Source: Pseudoduganella dura (GTDB taxonomy: Bacteria; Pseudomonadota; Gammaproteobacteria; Burkholderiales; Burkholderiaceae_D). From it: a DNA stretch of 64,000 nt. The DNA lies in the NCBI RefSeq assembly GCF_009727155.1, contig NZ_WNWM01000002.1, forward strand, positions 1,798,001 to 1,862,000. Direction: 5' to 3'. Each line of letters starts with the position of its first letter. Position 1 is the stretch's first letter. The notes under the pieces are model-generated. The model was not told where the DNA came from. It worked only from the letters and a program-made list of their open reading frames with translations, and did no database searches. Shown here in pieces: positions 9,044 through 19,027 of the stretch. A program made the position numbers and the translations under genes.

Positions 9044-9163
9044 GGTGTCGGACACCGGCTTCATCGGTGTCGGACACCGGTTTTCGCCGATATTTTGCCG
9101 GCTTCGGCGCTGAAAACCGGTGTCCGACACCTGACGGTCGGTCCGCCGCAGCGGTCCGACACC
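9044..9163. repeat. GGTGTCnGACACC palindrome cluster (cluster II)
   Basis: Three complete 13-bp palindromes occur: GGTGTCGGACACC at 9044-9056 and 9066-9078, and GGTGTCCGACACC at 9119-9131; a partial copy is near 9153. The second and third are the ends of a perfect 20-bp inverted repeat (9066-9085 with 9112-9131) around a 26-bp loop. It lies between the 3' ends of convergent genes. Confidence 0.85.
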
Positions 9164-9189
9164 AGCATGCGGCAGCTGTCGGCTAATGC

Positions 9190-9214
9190 AAAAAGGCGCC
9201 GGAGGCGCCTTTTT
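9190..9214. terminator. Bidirectional intrinsic terminator
   Basis: GGCGCC-GGA-GGCGCC flanked by AAAAA and TTTTT. It can stop transcription from the receptor (plus) and from tldD (minus). Confidence 0.8.
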
Positions 9215-9233
9215 CATGGGGAGCGGAACGGCG

Positions 9234-10694
9234 TCAAGCGGTGCCGCCGACGGTTACGCCGTCGATCCGCAGCGTCGGCTGGCCGACGCCGACCGGCACG
9301 CTCTGCCCTTCCTTGCCGCACACGCCCACGCCCGGGTCGAGCTTCATGTCGTTGCCGATCATCGACACGCGGTTCAGCACGTCCGGGCCGTTGCCGATCA
9401 GGGTGGCGCCCTTCACCGGGTAGGTGACCTTGCCGTCCTCGATCATGTAGGCTTCGCTGGCCGAGAACACGAACTTGCCGTTCGTGATGTCGACCTGGCC
9501 GCCGCCGAAGTTCACCGCGTACAGGCCGTTCTTCACCGAGGCGAGGATCTCGGCCGGGTCCTTGTCGCCGGCCAGCATGTAGGTGTTCGTCATCCGCGGC
9601 ATCGGCAGGTGCGCGAACGATTCGCGGCGGGCGTTGCCGGTGACCGGCATCTTCATCAGGCGCGCGTTCAGCGTGTCCTGGATGTAGCCGCGCAGGATGC
9701 CGTCCTCGATCAGCGTGGTGCACTGCGTGGGGTTGCCTTCGTCGTCGATGTTCAGCGAGCCGCGGCGATCCTGCAGGGTGCCGTCGTCGACCACCGTCAC
9801 GCCCTTGGCGGCGACGCGCTCGCCGATACGGCCGGCGAACGTGGACGAGCCCTTGCGGTTGAAGTCGCCTTCCAGGCCGTGGCCGATCGCCTCGTGCAGC
9901 AGGATGCCGGGCCAGCCCGGGCCCAGCACGACCGTCATCGGGCCGGCCGGCGCCGGGCGCGAATCGAGGTTGACGAGGGCGCCCTTGACGGCTTCCTCGG
10001 CATACTGCGTGAGCAGTTCGTCGGTGAAGTAGGCATAGTCGTAGCGGCCGCCGCCGCCGGACGAACCCATCTCGCGGCGGCCATCCTGTTCGACGATGAC
10101 GGTGACCGACACGCGCACCAGCGGGCGGATGTCCGCCGCCAGCACGCCGTCGCTGCGCACCACCAGCACCACGTCGTATTCGCCGGCCAGGCCGGCCATC
10201 ACCTGCACCACGCGCGGATCTTTTGCGCGGGCGATCTTTTCCACGCGCTCGAGCAGTTTCACCTTCGATGCGGCGTCGAGCGACCCCAGCGGATCGTGCG
10301 GCAGGTACAGCGAGCGGCCGCCCTGCTGCGACAGGCCGCCGGCCACCTTGATCTTGCCGGCGCCGGCGCGCGCGATGGTGCGCGTGGCGGCCGCCGCGTC
10401 CAGCAGCGCCGCTTCGGAAATCTCGTCGGAGTACGAGAACGCGGTCTTCTCGCCGGACACGGCGCGCACGCCCACGCCCTGGTCGATCGAGAAGCTGCCG
10501 GTCTTGACGATGCCTTCTTCCAGGCTCCACCCTTCGTTCTTAGTGAACTGGAAGTACAGGTCGGCGTAGTCGACCTTGTGCGTGAACATGGTGCCGAGCG
10601 TCTTGATCAGCTTGCCTTCGTCCAGGCCGAACGGGGTCAGCAGCACGTCGCGCGCGACGGCCAGCGAAGAGAGGTTCGGTTCGAATGGTTTCAT
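9234..10694 (-). CDS. tldD: Metalloprotease TldD
   Basis: A 486-residue homologue of TldD, which with TldE/PmbA forms a heterodimeric metallopeptidase known from microcin B17 maturation and CcdA degradation. The zinc motif HEAIGH is at residues 267-272, and the long central beta-rich region and C-terminal [25 protein letters not shown] match the family end. It is last in a minus-strand group yhdP - amidase - tldD, with 77 bp before it. E. coli also keeps yhdP next to tldD. The partner gene tldE is not in the window. The ribosome site is weak. Confidence 0.95.
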   Translation of the reverse strand: MKPFEPNLSSLAVARDVLLTPFGLDEGKLIKTLGTMFTHKVDYADLYFQFTKNEGWSLEEGIVKTGSFSIDQGVGVRAVSGEKTAFSYSDEISEAALLDAAAATRTIARAGAGKIKVAGGLSQQGGRSLYLPHDPLGSLDAASKVKLLERVEKIARAKDPRVVQVMAGLAGEYDVVLVVRSDGVLAADIRPLVRVSVTVIVEQDGRREMGSSGGGGRYDYAYFTDELLTQYAEEAVKGALVNLDSRPAPAGPMTVVLGPGWPGILLHEAIGHGLEGDFNRKGSSTFAGRIGERVAAKGVTVVDDGTLQDRRGSLNIDDEGNPTQCTTLIEDGILRGYIQDTLNARLMKMPVTGNARRESFAHLPMPRMTNTYMLAGDKDPAEILASVKNGLYAVNFGGGQVDITNGKFVFSASEAYMIEDGKVTYPVKGATLIGNGPDVLNRVSMIGNDMKLDPGVGVCGKEGQSVPVGVGQPTLRIDGVTVGGTA

Positions 10695-10771
10695 GTTGGA
10701 GTTCCCGAGCTATGACTGGGTGTCATTGTAGTGGATTGGCAGCGCGGCCGCCGTGCAGCACATCCCCGCGA

Positions 10772-11590
<819 letters not shown>

Positions 11591-11600
11591 GCGCTTCTCC

Positions 11601-14600
11601 TCACTGGGTTCGACTGGATGTTTGCCCATCCGGCACGGCGGTCCGTCCCGGATCGGCCTTGTTCGTGGCGAGCTTGGTGATGACGGGCGATTTCCACGGC
11701 CCCGTCACCTGCATCTGGTAGGTCAGCGCCTTCATCATCGGCGCCGACAGGAATAGCTGGGCCAGGTAACTGCCGAGCCCGATCACAGGGTTCACGGCCA
11801 GCGCATACACCAGCGGCGCGGTGCCGAAGTTGAGCTCCGGGATCACCACGACGTGCAGGTTCGTCGACTCGTTGGCGATATCCGCCGTGCCCGCCATCAG
11901 CACGGTGGCCTGCACGCCATGCATCTTCAGGTTCTCCGTCTTCACGATGCCGCGGTCGATGACGGCATCGGCCGTGATGCCGTCGAACGCCAGGCCTTCC
12001 GAAAACACGTCGTGGAAGTCCAGCTTCAGCAGCCGCGGCAGCGCCTGCAGGCTCAGCACGCCCAGCAGCTTCGCCGCGCCCGGGTCCTGCTTCAGGAACT
12101 GACCCTTTTCCACGTTCAGTTCCAGCTTGCCGGCCAGCGTGGGGATGTCGAGCGAATACGGCAACCCGTTCCATGCGATGTCGCCGGACAGCTTGCCCTT
12201 GCCGCCCTTGACGGTATCGGCAAAGCCGAAGCGTTCCAGCAGCTTGCCGGCATCGGCGATGTCCAGATTGAAGTTCAGCGCCGTGCTGTTGCGCTCATTG
12301 CCCTGGTCGCTTCGTCCGCCGCCGCGGCTCACCCAGCGGCCGGTGCCGTGCAGCGCGCCGTCGGCGTTGACCAGCGCCAGCTTCGACACGCGCCACTCGC
12401 GCGACGATGTGATCAGTGCATTATAGGCCTGCAATTCCAGGCTTCCCAGCGGCCGGTTGAACAGTTCGAAGCGCTCGGCCATGATGTCCAGCGCCGGGAT
12501 CGCCGGCGAGCCGGCCGATTTTTCCAGCAGGTCCTTGACTTCGCCGGCGGCCGATTCCGGGATGATCAGGCTCGACAGCCGGGCCGTCACCTTGCCCAGT
12601 CCGCGGCCGGTCGGCGCCTCGTTCCATGTGATGTAGCCGTTGGCCTGCTTCGAATCGATGCTGGCCTGCCACGCGCCGGCGCGGTGGGTGGCGCCCAGCA
12701 CCACGCCGTCGAGCTTGCGGCCGCCGAGGATCAGCGCCTCGGTGCGCGCCGCCATCGTTTCCGGGATCACGTATTGCGACAGGTTCGGGCCGTCGCCAGC
12801 GGCGCCGCCGTCCGTGCCGCCACCACTGTTCGCGCCGGCGATATCGGTGCCCAGCGCCAGCCAGTCGTCCACGTTCAGCGACTTCGTGCTGACATTGAGC
12901 GCCATACCGCTGTCCGGTTCCGGCGCCGGCACGTTGACGCCGATGCCGCCGCGCACCAGCCGCCATGGCCCGCGTTCCAGGCCATGGACCTCGCGCTGGC
13001 GCTGCCAGGCGGCCGCCACGGTATTGCCCAGCGAGAGGCGGATATCGTCGCGCGCCAGCCCGGCGTCGTTCGCGGCCGCGCCGTTGAGCACGAAGTGCAG
13101 CGGCAGCGCGTCGGCGGCGTTCTTCACCAGCGGCGCCGGGAAATCCAGCCCCACGCCCGTCAGCAGCGATTCGACCACCACCTGGTACTGGCGGTTGTGC
13201 GCCGTGATCAGCCCGTTGTAGCGCGCGCTGCCATTGAAGTGCTTCGCCAGTTGCTGCATGGCGGCCGACGGATACGTGCGACGCAGGCCGTCCGCCGTGA
13301 CGTTGCCGCCGATGCGCACGGCGATCGTGCCGTCGCGCTGCGTGCCGCCGCCCACCGTCAGCTGGCCGCCCAGCAGCGTGCCGTTCAGGCCGTTCAGGTT
13401 GACGCCATGCTCGTCGAACTCGATCTTGCCGGTGGCCAGCAGCACGGGCGGCATGTCGTTCCACAGGGTCACGTCGTTGCCCTGCAATTGCAGTGTGCCG
13501 TTGACCTTGCTTTCGCGCAGCCTGGCCAGGGGCAGGTTCAGCTTCAGCGCCAGTTTCGCGTTGCCGCTGGCCGTGGTCTGGTCGGTGAAGTGGCCGATCC
13601 ATTCCAGCACCGGGCTGTGCGTCACATAGCGCAGGAAATCGCCCATCGCGCCGGCCGCGTTGCCGTCGATTTCCAGGATGCTGTCGTGGTGGATCAGGTC
13701 GGCGATCACCGCTTTCACGCCGGCCAGGTTGACGTTGCCGGTCCTTGCCGTGTCGGCGTGGATTTCCATGCGCGCCCGCTCGAACACGAAACCGCCGCGG
13801 ATGCCCTCGGCCAGCGGCCATAGCGGCGACTTGCCGTCCGGCGCGAAATGGGCCGGCTCGTAGTTCAGCTTGCCGTCGAGGATGCGGCCCGCGATGCGGA
13901 ATTCGCCCGCCTTGTAATCCGGCGTGTCGGCCGCGAACGGGAAACGCGCCAGGTCGCCGGCCAGGCGCAGCGACACATCGTGCGCGGTGCCGCCCTGCAG
14001 CGCGCCGGTGAGCCAGGCCTTCAGGTGTGGCGGGGTGGCGACCGGCAGGTAACGGCCGATGCTGTTGATCGTGAAGCCGTCGAGCGAGCCGGTGAGGTCG
14101 GCGATGCCGGGGCCGCCTGGCTTGCCGTTCTTGCCGTCCCTGCCTTGACTGTCGGGCAGCCAGTGCGTGCCGGCCAGCACGCCCGTCAAGCCTTCCTGGT
14201 CGAACTCCAGCCTGCCGAGCTTGATGCGCAGGCCATCGTCTTCGCGTGCCCAGCTGGCGTCGAGCTGCAGTTTCCTGAACGGCATTGCCGCCGTGTCGAA
14301 CCAGGCCGGCATGTCGAGCACCAGGCCGGGCGCATCGAGCGCGATGCGCCCGCCGTCGCTGGCGGCATCGATGCTGCCGGTCAGCCGCTCGAAGCCCGGC
14401 AAGGCGGGCAGCGCCGGCAGCGCCGTGCCGGCCTTGCCGCCGGCCGCGTCGTTCACGACGGCGGCGCGCGCGGCCAGGGCGTTCATGCCGAGCTCGCGCA
14501 GGTCCGCCTTGACACGCCATTTCACGGGGCCCGGCTGCCCGGGCGCCGACAGCGAACCCTGCCACTGCGCCTGCAGGTTTTCCACGCGGCCGCGCGGCGC

Positions 14601-15893
14601 CAGGGCGGCCAGCAGGTCGCGCTGCGCGGCCGGCAGCGGCAGCCGCGTGGCCAGCTCGGCCAGCGTCTTCAGGTCCAGCGCCGGCGCCGACACCTCGGTG
14701 CGCGCCGGCGTGTTCTTCGTTGCCGGGGTCGTGCGCTCGGCCACGGTGGTCGGCAGCAGCGTGGCGCCGTCGCGCGTGCGCAGCGTCAGGCCGGTCACGC
14801 TGGCGCGGTGGCCGTACGTGCCCGGCGGCGCATCGCGGTCGGCGCCGCGCGGCGCCTTGTCCTCGCTGAACGCCAGGCGTCCGCCCAGCGCGGCCACGTC
14901 GAGCCGCGGCAGGCCGGCGCCGAGCGTGGCCACCACGTTTTCCAGCGCCACGTCCGCCGTCACCCCCGTCAGCCGGGCGCGATCGATGTCGAGCCAGGCG
15001 CGCAGGCCGCCGCGGCCCGATTCCATCTCGTGCGGGTAGGGAATGTGCGGTTTCCAGGCCGCCAGGTCGGCCCCGCTCACGGCCGCATACAGCGTGCCGC
15101 GCCATTGCCTGACATCGGCCGCGTGCTGCGTGAACGCGGGCTGTTTGAAATCGGCGCGGATGTCGAGCAGGCCGCCGAGCGCGCGCGGCGGCGCGGCCTT
15201 GACGCCGAACCGGTGCCGGCCCCAGCTGTTGTGCAGCACCACGTTCACATCCTGCAAGGCCAGCGGCGCGGTGCCGCGCAGCGCATCGGTCCACGCGACG
15301 CGCCCTTCGCGGATGACGATTTCGCGCTGCGCCAGCAGCCAGTCGGCGCCGCGGCCGTCATCCTTGCGCGTGCCGTCGACCAGCACGCCGGCCACATGGA
15401 TCCGGCCATCGGCATCGCGCCGCACGTCCAGGTCCGGACGGATCAGTTCCAGCGATTCGAAACGCACGCCGAGCGACGCCAGGCTCCACCAGGACAGCGT
15501 GGCGGACACGCTGGGCAGCCGCAACGCCTGCCGGCCGGTGCCGTCGCGCAGTACCACGTCGCCCAGGAACAGGTTCGGCCGCAGGCCGGACCAGGAAGCA
15601 TAGATACGGTCGATCGTGACGGGATTGCCGGCGGCGCGGCTGGCCAGGCGCTCGATATCGTCCTTGTAGTGGTCGATGTTGGGCAGCACGACCCAGCGCA
15701 GCGCGAGGAACAGCAGCGCCAGCGCGAAATACACGACCAGCACCAGCTTGATCGTGAAGCCGAGCACATGGTGGGTGGCCAGGTTGCACAGCCGGTAGGC
15801 AGTCTGGAGACGGTGCCAGCGCGCAACCAACAGGCCTTCGCCCGGCGGGCCCGCGTCGCTCGCCTTCTGTTCTGCCGTTTGTTCCGTCAACAC
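11601..15893 (-). CDS. yhdP: YhdP family protein (AsmA-like, TIGR02099 type)
   Basis: A giant protein of about 1430 residues. One transmembrane helix near the N-terminus (FTIKLVLVVYFALALLFLAL) is followed by a long periplasmic beta-rich region and a C-terminal AsmA-like part (FHDVFSEGLAFDGI, LVVVIPELNFGTAPLVYALAVNPVIGLG). E. coli YhdP acts with TamB and YdbH in moving phospholipids between inner and outer membrane. No strong ribosome site is visible; a GTG at 15893 or TTG at 15890 behind GGGA is the best start, but ATG codons further upstream in frame are possible. Heads the yhdP - amidase - tldD operon and is divergent from glnE. Confidence 0.88.
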   Translation of the reverse strand: MLTEQTAEQKASDAGPPGEGLLVARWHRLQTAYRLCNLATHHVLGFTIKLVLVVYFALALLFLALRWVVLPNIDHYKDDIERLASRAAGNPVTIDRIYASWSGLRPNLFLGDVVLRDGTGRQALRLPSVSATLSWWSLASLGVRFESLELIRPDLDVRRDADGRIHVAGVLVDGTRKDDGRGADWLLAQREIVIREGRVAWTDALRGTAPLALQDVNVVLHNSWGRHRFGVKAAPPRALGGLLDIRADFKQPAFTQHAADVRQWRGTLYAAVSGADLAAWKPHIPYPHEMESGRGGLRAWLDIDRARLTGVTADVALENVVATLGAGLPRLDVAALGGRLAFSEDKAPRGADRDAPPGTYGHRASVTGLTLRTRDGATLLPTTVAERTTPATKNTPARTEVSAPALDLKTLAELATRLPLPAAQRDLLAALAPRGRVENLQAQWQGSLSAPGQPGPVKWRVKADLRELGMNALAARAAVVNDAAGGKAGTALPALPALPGFERLTGSIDAASDGGRIALDAPGLVLDMPAWFDTAAMPFRKLQLDASWAREDDGLRIKLGRLEFDQEGLTGVLAGTHWLPDSQGRDGKNGKPGGPGIADLTGSLDGFTINSIGRYLPVATPPHLKAWLTGALQGGTAHDVSLRLAGDLARFPFAADTPDYKAGEFRIAGRILDGKLNYEPAHFAPDGKSPLWPLAEGIRGGFVFERARMEIHADTARTGNVNLAGVKAVIADLIHHDSILEIDGNAAGAMGDFLRYVTHSPVLEWIGHFTDQTTASGNAKLALKLNLPLARLRESKVNGTLQLQGNDVTLWNDMPPVLLATGKIEFDEHGVNLNGLNGTLLGGQLTVGGGTQRDGTIAVRIGGNVTADGLRRTYPSAAMQQLAKHFNGSARYNGLITAHNRQYQVVVESLLTGVGLDFPAPLVKNAADALPLHFVLNGAAANDAGLARDDIRLSLGNTVAAAWQRQREVHGLERGPWRLVRGGIGVNVPAPEPDSGMALNVSTKSLNVDDWLALGTDIAGANSGGGTDGGAAGDGPNLSQYVIPETMAARTEALILGGRKLDGVVLGATHRAGAWQASIDSKQANGYITWNEAPTGRGLGKVTARLSSLIIPESAAGEVKDLLEKSAGSPAIPALDIMAERFELFNRPLGSLELQAYNALITSSREWRVSKLALVNADGALHGTGRWVSRGGGRSDQGNERNSTALNFNLDIADAGKLLERFGFADTVKGGKGKLSGDIAWNGLPYSLDIPTLAGKLELNVEKGQFLKQDPGAAKLLGVLSLQALPRLLKLDFHDVFSEGLAFDGITADAVIDRGIVKTENLKMHGVQATVLMAGTADIANESTNLHVVVIPELNFGTAPLVYALAVNPVIGLGSYLAQLFLSAPMMKALTYQMQVTGPWKSPVITKLATNKADPGRTAVPDGQTSSRTQ

Positions 15894-16091
15894 TGATTCC
15901 CAGGCCCGGCCGCCCTTGAATATGGTTCGGCGGCAATAAAAAGATACTGTTCGTGCACGCCTGGCGATTGCCCGGGCGCGAGAGGTGCCCATTCTACCCC
16001 AAGGCCCGGTTAAACTAGCCCGCACGAAGCTGACCATTACACAACGTTACGAAGCTTATTGATCCTTATCGCCCCTTCATCTCCCTCTTCC

Positions 16092-18836
16092 ATGCCCAAC
16101 TCGCCTTCCGTTTCCGATTCCCGTTTCTACCAGCGCTGGCTCGCCGCGGCGCCCGACCGCCAGGCCAAGATCGATGCGCTGGTCCGACAGCCGCTGGACA
16201 CCGCCGACCTGGACGCGATGCTGGCCGTGGAGCGCGACAGCGCGGGGCCGTCTCCCCTGCCGCTGGCGCGCGGCATGCGCCGGCTGCGCAACCTGCTGAT
16301 CGCCGGCCTGATCCGGCGCGACCTGGAAGGCAACGCCGAGCTGAACGAGGTGGTGACGGCCGTGACGCGGCTGGCCGATTTCGCGATCCGCTCCCACCTG
16401 GCCGAGCTCGATGCCGAGATGCGCGCGGCGCATGGCGTGCCCACCGGGGCCGAGTCCGGCATTGCACAGGAACTGATCGTGCTGGCGATGGGCAAGCAGG
16501 GCGGCTTCGAACTGAACGTGTCGTCCGACATCGACCTGATCTTCGTCTATCCGGAGGATGGCGACACGGTGCCCACGCAGCCGGGCCAGCGGGTGCTGTC
16601 GAACCACGAGTACTTCGTGCGCCTCGGCAAGAAACTGATCGCGGCGATCGCCGAGATCACCGAGGACGGCTTTACCTTCCGGGTGGACATGGCGCTGCGG
16701 CCGAACGGCGGTTCCGGCCCGCTGGCGGCCAGCCTGGGCATGGTCGAGCAGTACCTGATCGTGCAGGGCCGCGAGTGGGAACGCTACGCGTGGGTGAAGG
16801 CGCGCGCCGTGACCGGCCGCGCCGAGGATATCGCCGCGCTCGATGCGATCGTGCGGCCGTTCTGCTTCCGCCGCTACCTGGACTTTGGCGTGATCGACGC
16901 GATCCGCACGATGCATGCGCAGATCCGCGCCGAGGTGAACCGGCAGGAACGGCTGCACCCGGAGCGCAGCCATAACGTGAAGCTGGGCCGGGGCGGCATC
17001 CGCGAGATCGAATTCCTGGCCCAGGTGTTCCAGCTGATCCGCGGCGGGCGCGACCCCAGCTTGCGCGACCGCTCCACCCGCGCCACCCTGCGGCAGCTGC
17101 CCGAGAAGGGCCTGCTGGCACCGGAAACCGTGGCGCAGCTGCTGGGCTCGTACACCTTCCTGCGCAACCTGGAACACCGGCTGCAATACCTGGACGATGC
17201 GCAGACCCACACGCTGCCGCCGAACGACGCCGACCGCGAAACGGTGGCGCGCATGATGGGCCTGCCCGATACGGCCACCCTACTGGCCAAGCTGGAAGGC
17301 CACCGCCTGTTCGTGGCCGAGCAGTTCGACGCGATGTTCGCCGAGAAGGCGGGCGACGACGAGATCGATCCGGCCACCAGCAACGATTGCGCCGACCCGG
17401 ACAACATCGAGGCGATCGAATCGCGCTTCGCCAGCCTGGGCTACGACAATCCCTCCGCCGCGGCGCGCCGGCTGATCGGCACGTGGACGGCGCCGCGCGT
17501 GCAGTCGATGCCCGAAGCGAGCCGCCAGCTGTTCGTGGCGCTGATCAACTCGGCATTGCCGCGGATTGCCCGCGCGGCCGAGAACAACCCGGTCGGCACG
17601 CAGCTGGGCACGCTGGGCCGGCTGCTGGACTTCCTGGAAGCGATCGCGCGGCGCTCCTCGTACCTGTCGCTGCTGACCGAATACCCGCACACGCTGGAGC
17701 GCGTGATCGACATGATGCATGCCAGCGCCTGGGCCGCCACGTTCCTGACGCAGCACCCGATCCTGCTCGACGAGCTGCTCGACGAGCGCATCCGCAACGC
17801 CGTGTTCGACCCGGTGACGCTGGCGCGCGACCTCGACGGCCAGCTGGCCGTGTACGAAGGCGATACCGAGCGCCAGCTCGACATCCTGCGCGAAGTGCAC
17901 CACGCGCAGCTGTTCCACCTGCTGGCACAGGACCTGGCCGGCGACCTGACGGTGGAAAAACTGGCCGATTACCTGTCCGAACTGGCCGACGTGATCGTGG
18001 CCGCCGTGGTCCATGCCGCGTGGAAGACGGTGGCGAAACGCCACCGCGAGATCCCCAGCTTCGCCGTCATCGCCTACGGCAAGCTCGGCGGCAAGGAGCT
18101 GGGCTACGTGTCCGACCTGGACGTGATCTTCCTGTACGACGACGACGACCAGGAAGCGCCCGGCCTGTACGCCAAGCTGGCGCAGCGCTTCATCACGTGG
18201 ATGACCACGCACACATCGGCCGGCATCCTGTTCGACATCGACACCGCCCTGCGGCCGGATGGCGCCAGCGGCATGCTGGTATCGTCCGTGACGGCGTTCG
18301 AGCGCTACCAGAAACAGTCGGCATGGGTGTGGGAACACCAGGCGCTCACGCGCGCCCGCTTCGGCTCCGGCGATGCCGGCATCGGCCGGCGCTTCGAGGA
18401 AATCCGCCGCGAAGTGCTGCGCAACCCGCGCGTGACCGGCGAAGAACTGAAGCGCGAGGTGCTGTCGATGCGCCGCCGCATGCACGAGGCCTACCCGGAC
18501 CGGCCCGACAGCTTCGACCTGAAGCAGGATGCCGGCGGCATGATCGACATCGAATTCATCGTGCAATACCTGGTGCTGCAGCATGCCGGGCAGTACGAGG
18601 AATTGACGGCCAACCGGGGCAATATCGCGCTGCTGCGCATCTGCGGCGCGCTGGGGCTGGTCGATGTCGCCCTGGCGGAGCAGGTCGGCGATGCCTACCG
18701 GGCGATGCGCAAACTGCAGCACCAGATCCGGCTGCAGGGCGGCGAGCAGTCGCGGGTGGCCCCGGCGCGGGTGGCGGTGCACGCGGCGAATGTGCGGCGC
18801 CTGTGGAGCGAAATCTTCGGCGACGAGCCACAGTGA
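16092..18836 (+). CDS. glnE: Glutamine synthetase adenylyltransferase / adenylyl-removing enzyme
   Basis: 914 residues from the ATG at 16092 (an in-frame TTG at 16059 is less likely). Two nucleotidyltransferase domains are visible: N-terminal adenylyl-removing domain with GGFELNVSSDIDLIFVYPE and C-terminal adenylyltransferase domain with GGKELGYVSDLDVIFLYDDDD, both carrying the G-G-x-E-L...S-D-x-D signature. The enzyme adds or removes AMP on a Tyr of glutamine synthetase under control of PII. Its substrate GlnA is encoded at 41152 in this window. No clear Shine-Dalgarno sequence precedes either start. The gene stands alone after a divergent promoter region shared with yhdP. Confidence 0.96.
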   Translation: MPNSPSVSDSRFYQRWLAAAPDRQAKIDALVRQPLDTADLDAMLAVERDSAGPSPLPLARGMRRLRNLLIAGLIRRDLEGNAELNEVVTAVTRLADFAIRSHLAELDAEMRAAHGVPTGAESGIAQELIVLAMGKQGGFELNVSSDIDLIFVYPEDGDTVPTQPGQRVLSNHEYFVRLGKKLIAAIAEITEDGFTFRVDMALRPNGGSGPLAASLGMVEQYLIVQGREWERYAWVKARAVTGRAEDIAALDAIVRPFCFRRYLDFGVIDAIRTMHAQIRAEVNRQERLHPERSHNVKLGRGGIREIEFLAQVFQLIRGGRDPSLRDRSTRATLRQLPEKGLLAPETVAQLLGSYTFLRNLEHRLQYLDDAQTHTLPPNDADRETVARMMGLPDTATLLAKLEGHRLFVAEQFDAMFAEKAGDDEIDPATSNDCADPDNIEAIESRFASLGYDNPSAAARRLIGTWTAPRVQSMPEASRQLFVALINSALPRIARAAENNPVGTQLGTLGRLLDFLEAIARRSSYLSLLTEYPHTLERVIDMMHASAWAATFLTQHPILLDELLDERIRNAVFDPVTLARDLDGQLAVYEGDTERQLDILREVHHAQLFHLLAQDLAGDLTVEKLADYLSELADVIVAAVVHAAWKTVAKRHREIPSFAVIAYGKLGGKELGYVSDLDVIFLYDDDDQEAPGLYAKLAQRFITWMTTHTSAGILFDIDTALRPDGASGMLVSSVTAFERYQKQSAWVWEHQALTRARFGSGDAGIGRRFEEIRREVLRNPRVTGEELKREVLSMRRRMHEAYPDRPDSFDLKQDAGGMIDIEFIVQYLVLQHAGQYEELTANRGNIALLRICGALGLVDVALAEQVGDAYRAMRKLQHQIRLQGGEQSRVAPARVAVHAANVRRLWSEIFGDEPQ

Positions 18837-18906
18837 TTCCGGGTCGAATGGTTACATTCACAAACAATTCATAACAATATTTTACGAAAGTGTTGCATGT
18901 AACATG

Positions 18907-18923
18907 AAAGTAACAATTACTTT
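18907..18923. promoter_or_regulatory. Palindrome upstream of the fourth receptor gene
   Basis: AAAGTAA-CAA-TTACTTT is a perfect 7-bp-arm inverted repeat in the AT-rich stretch about 105 bp before the receptor start at 19028. It could be an operator; no regulator family is suggested by the sequence. Confidence 0.3.
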
Positions 18924-19027
18924 ATAAATATTATTGACGTAGATTAACCCGACGTTGTCAGATGCAAGATCGTCCTGTGCGCGACCATGCACCGGGGCGG
19001 CCCTGTGACAACTGCCGGAGTTAATGA

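Noticed and set aside
16059..16091. TTG start for glnE eleven codons upstream
   Set aside because: No ribosome site precedes it and the added residues are not part of the family; ATG at 16092 is preferred.
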